From: Plotosus lineatus
Lineage: Eukaryota; Chordata; Actinopteri; Siluriformes; Plotosidae
DNA: 64,000 nucleotides
Direction of reading: 5' to 3'
Assembly (NCBI GenBank): GCA_024760905.1
Contig: CM045735.1
Span: 33,365,749 to 33,429,748 of the forward strand
Part shown: positions 1 to 64,000 of the stretch, one piece after another
How the letters are laid out: each line of letters begins with the position of its first letter
How positions within the stretch are numbered: the stretch's first letter is position 1
Position numbers and translations under genes: made by a program
Notes under the pieces: generated by a model
The model's database searches: none
The model's input: only the letters and a program-made list of their open reading frames with translations
Told to the model about the DNA's origin: nothing

Positions 1-499
1 TTTTGCAGGATTAGACACAGTTCTTTCTGGATACTGTGCCTGCTGCACTTGCTTTAAACAAACAGCAATCATCCTCCTCCTCCTCCTCCTCCTCCTCCTC
101 ATCATCATCATCATCATCATATTATTATTATTATTATTATTACTACTACTACACTACTATTGATTCATTAATTTTATGAACAGGTTAATCCTAATTCAGG
201 TTGCAGGGAGGCCACTGTGCCGCTCTCTTTCAAACAGAGAGCAGTTAAACTGTGCAAGCAACTGTTGAAAAATGAAGATTCTTATTTTATCCTTTATCCA
301 TCTAATCTGCCACATCATAGTGGAAGCGGAATTCTGTAAATGTGACATTATCTCCAAATCAGAAGATAATACCTGTGACCAAAGAATTTAAAAATGTTTC
401 TGCCAACTACAAAGGATGTAATCAATCTGTTCAATTAAATTTTTAACCTGAAGCAAAATGGTTTAAAGGCCTAATTTTCTGTAGTTACATGAATATGTT
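1..499. other. Upstream flank with triplet microsatellite and SINE tail scrap
   Basis: Positions 75-165 are a compound triplet microsatellite (TCC, then ATC, then ATT/ACT units). Positions 170-235 resemble, in reverse orientation, the tail of the common fish SINE seen elsewhere here (aaccgcttaatcctaatt...gggagg type), badly degraded. The remainder shows no coding signal. Confidence 0.6.
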
Positions 500-885
500 C
501 AATCTGGCAACACAGTCCAGTTTAGCTCCGCCCTCTGTCCACCCCATTTATTCATAGTGACGGTTGCGCGGGCTTGGCTGGCAGTTAGCGGACTTATGAA
601 GTCACAATAACTAATGAATTAGTTCGAACTTAAAATTTGCACTTAAACTCTTTGTCGTCTTGGACTTGATACAAGTCTTCTGAAAAAGCAGAAAAAGAAG
701 AAAAGCACGTGATTGCAATTGAACTTGAGTAAACACGTGGTGGAGTGCAGCAGACTTTTGATTGTAGTAAAGATTCAGTAAAGGGGTTCAGACCTCCACT
801 TTGAGTTATAGCATCTAAAAGTTATAACTTTTATACACTAGGGATTCTCATTTTTGTTTGTTCTTCTTGAGTTCTCTGATTTTGG
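500..885 (+). promoter_or_regulatory. Candidate promoter and 5' untranslated region of the scarb2-like gene
   Basis: This non-repetitive stretch lies directly before the first coding exon and is locally GC-rich around 525-590 (ctccgccctctgtccacccc, gttgcgcgggcttggctggc). I see no convincing TATA box. A GC-rich, TATA-less start would fit a housekeeping-type lysosomal gene. The transcription start and any upstream non-coding exon cannot be placed from sequence. Promoter status is inferred from position only. Confidence 0.35.
706..739 (+). promoter_or_regulatory. Two CACGTG E-boxes (CLEAR-like) upstream of exon 1
   Basis: CACGTG occurs at 706-711 (agCACGTGat) and 734-739 (aaCACGTGgt), 28 bp apart and 145-180 bp before the start codon. 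TFEB/TFE3 bind CACGTG cores in the CLEAR element GTCACGTGAC of lysosomal genes, and SCARB2 is a reported member of that network in mammals. The flanks here match only partly. Other bHLH factors such as USF or MYC would also bind this core. Confidence 0.4.
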
Positions 886-62736
<61,851 letters not shown>

Positions 62737-63024
62737 TCTCATGTTTGTGCAAGTTCTAAAAACATTACAGCAGATTTTTACAGCCAGAATGACTATGGAG
62801 GCAAATTTATGAAAACTCATTTCTTTCACTAAAGAAAAAAATGTTATTATAAGTCAAAAATTATGATAATGATTATGCCAGTTCAGAATTGAGTTAGTAA
62901 GTAATGCATTAGCAATGCTTGGGCATTAGTACAAATTTCATTTACAAACTTGTTATGAATTAGTATTAGTATTAGTATCTTCTCTTTATGACCTCTGAAC
63001 TCCATAAATGTGACTTGGGAGCTA
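62737..63024 (+). other. Candidate 3' untranslated region
   Basis: Unique sequence with no AATAAA in the first 300 bp. AATAAA does occur near 63692. Confidence 0.35.
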
Positions 63025-63232
63025 TTTCATAATTATTGGTTACCAGCTTAACATTACAACTTGGCATTTCATAATTATGATTTAACCTCTCCTAATTTTA
63101 AACTTAGTAACTCATAATTATCACAGTGTCATAATTAGAACTTACTAACTCATGATTATGACTTCCTAACTCATAATGATTACAGTATTTCATAATTATG
63201 ACTTACGCTCTCATAATTATGACTTACCATCC
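63025..63232. repeat. Minisatellite, about 20-bp period
   Basis: Repeated variants of CTCATAATTATGACTTAC (about ten units, diverged). Confidence 0.8.
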
Positions 63233-63760
63233 AACGTTTTCCTCTTCTAGTGGCAAAAATGAGTTTCCATACAAATTTTAGTCTGACAATGCAAACCAAC
63301 AAAAAAAGCTAGAAAAAAAGGATGGGAGTGGCCAGTTTTGCAGGTGATGTACGAAGAGTGTGCAAATGAGTGAAACCAACTACAGCCAGTTCATTTTAAT
63401 AATGACCCATGCAAATTACTAAGAGCAGCACAGGCCAGCACCGGCAAGAGCGTGACTCCTGATAGTTGGAGGTTCCAGCTCATCTTTCCTAATTTTTCCT
63501 CCAGAAAATTACAAATAACACAACTTGCCAATTAATAAGTTCTGATTAACATAATCCTTTGGCATTCTTCCTTTGGAGAAAATTCTCTCCCTTCTACACC
63601 TAACACTCTTTGTTCTTAGAGCCACCTCTTCCTAGCAGCAAATATCACAATCGTGTGAAGTTCACAGGGGTTTAGGACATGCTTTTGAGGTAATAAATAA
63701 TTCCTCAAATAATTCTTTGTTAATAGTCATTGTTAAGAATAATTTATCCAATTATTAATA
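63233..63760. other. No feature recognised
   Basis: Unique-looking sequence containing one AATAAA (about 63692). Confidence 0.35.
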
Positions 63761-63873
63761 TGTCAGGAAGGGCATCCGATGTAAAAACCTATAACTAAAC
63801 AAAATATGCGAATCAAATGATTCACTATGGCGACCCCTGAAAAAAAAAAAAAAAACAGGGAAAAAGCTGAAAG
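63761..63873 (+). repeat. RTE-tailed SINE 3' fragment
   Basis: tgtcaggaagggcatccgat, then gcgaatcaaatgattcacta, then the tail cctgaaaaaaaa...agctgaaag. The remaining 127 bp to the window end show nothing. Confidence 0.85.
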
Positions 63874-64000
63874 ATCTCTTTCCTAATCACATCTAGTTTG
63901 TCCCATTTGGGTACCCTGTAGTGTGTTGTGTCATTGCAAAGTTGGCTTTCATATCTTTTGAATATGGTGGCAGAGTGTATGCCTCACAAGAAGAAGACAC

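Overview
The window is genomic DNA of a ray-finned fish, probably an ostariophysan. It has one large multi-exon vertebrate gene on the + strand. Its introns are packed with (TA)n and (CA)n microsatellites, RTE-clade LINEs, two tRNA-derived SINE families, Tc1, Tigger/pogo-like and hAT DNA elements, and Penelope-like fragments carrying hammerhead ribozymes. No bacterial-style operon, CRISPR array or second host gene was found. Species is not determinable from the sequence alone.

The gene is a CD36/LIMP-2 (scavenger receptor class B) member, closest to SCARB2. I assembled twelve exons by hand: 886-1011, 24090-24247, 30455-30602, 39807-40001, 40160-40251, 41052-41171, 50483-50661, 58017-58135, 59188-59261, 59611-59662, 62268-62420 and, less surely, 62656-62736. 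All eleven junctions are GT-AG and phase-compatible. Together they give about 498 residues: a short cytosolic N terminus, TM1, a glycosylated luminal domain with the four family cysteines, TM2 and a short tail.

Layout. 1-885: upstream region with two CACGTG E-boxes. 1012-24089 (intron 1, 23 kb): Tc1 copies, Tigger/pogo-like and hAT MITEs, RTE-tailed SINEs, a hAT nested in a SINE, a near-perfect 118-bp-arm palindrome carrying two opposed hammerhead ribozymes, and an RTE 3' fragment. 24248-30454: an intact-frame RTE fragment with a 19-bp target duplication and Tigger elements. 30603-39806 (intron 3): a decayed duplicate of exon 4, a Tigger-like element holding a long inverted repeat and a tRNA-like SINE, an almost complete antisense RTE and an L2-like remnant. 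41172-50482 (intron 6): two sense RTEs, one nearly full length. 50662-62267: SINEs, microsatellites and a 1.4-kb pogo-like element. 62421-64000: last exon, a 20-bp minisatellite and a SINE fragment.

The mobile elements are connected. The common SINE has a tRNA-like head and a 3' end matching both the 5' leader and the 3' tail of the resident RTE, so the RTE probably mobilises it. A sister SINE keeps the same body but carries a different LINE-type tail. Several acceptors of the host gene are built from repeats: (TG)n at exons 2, 9 and 11, and a LINE tail at exon 3.
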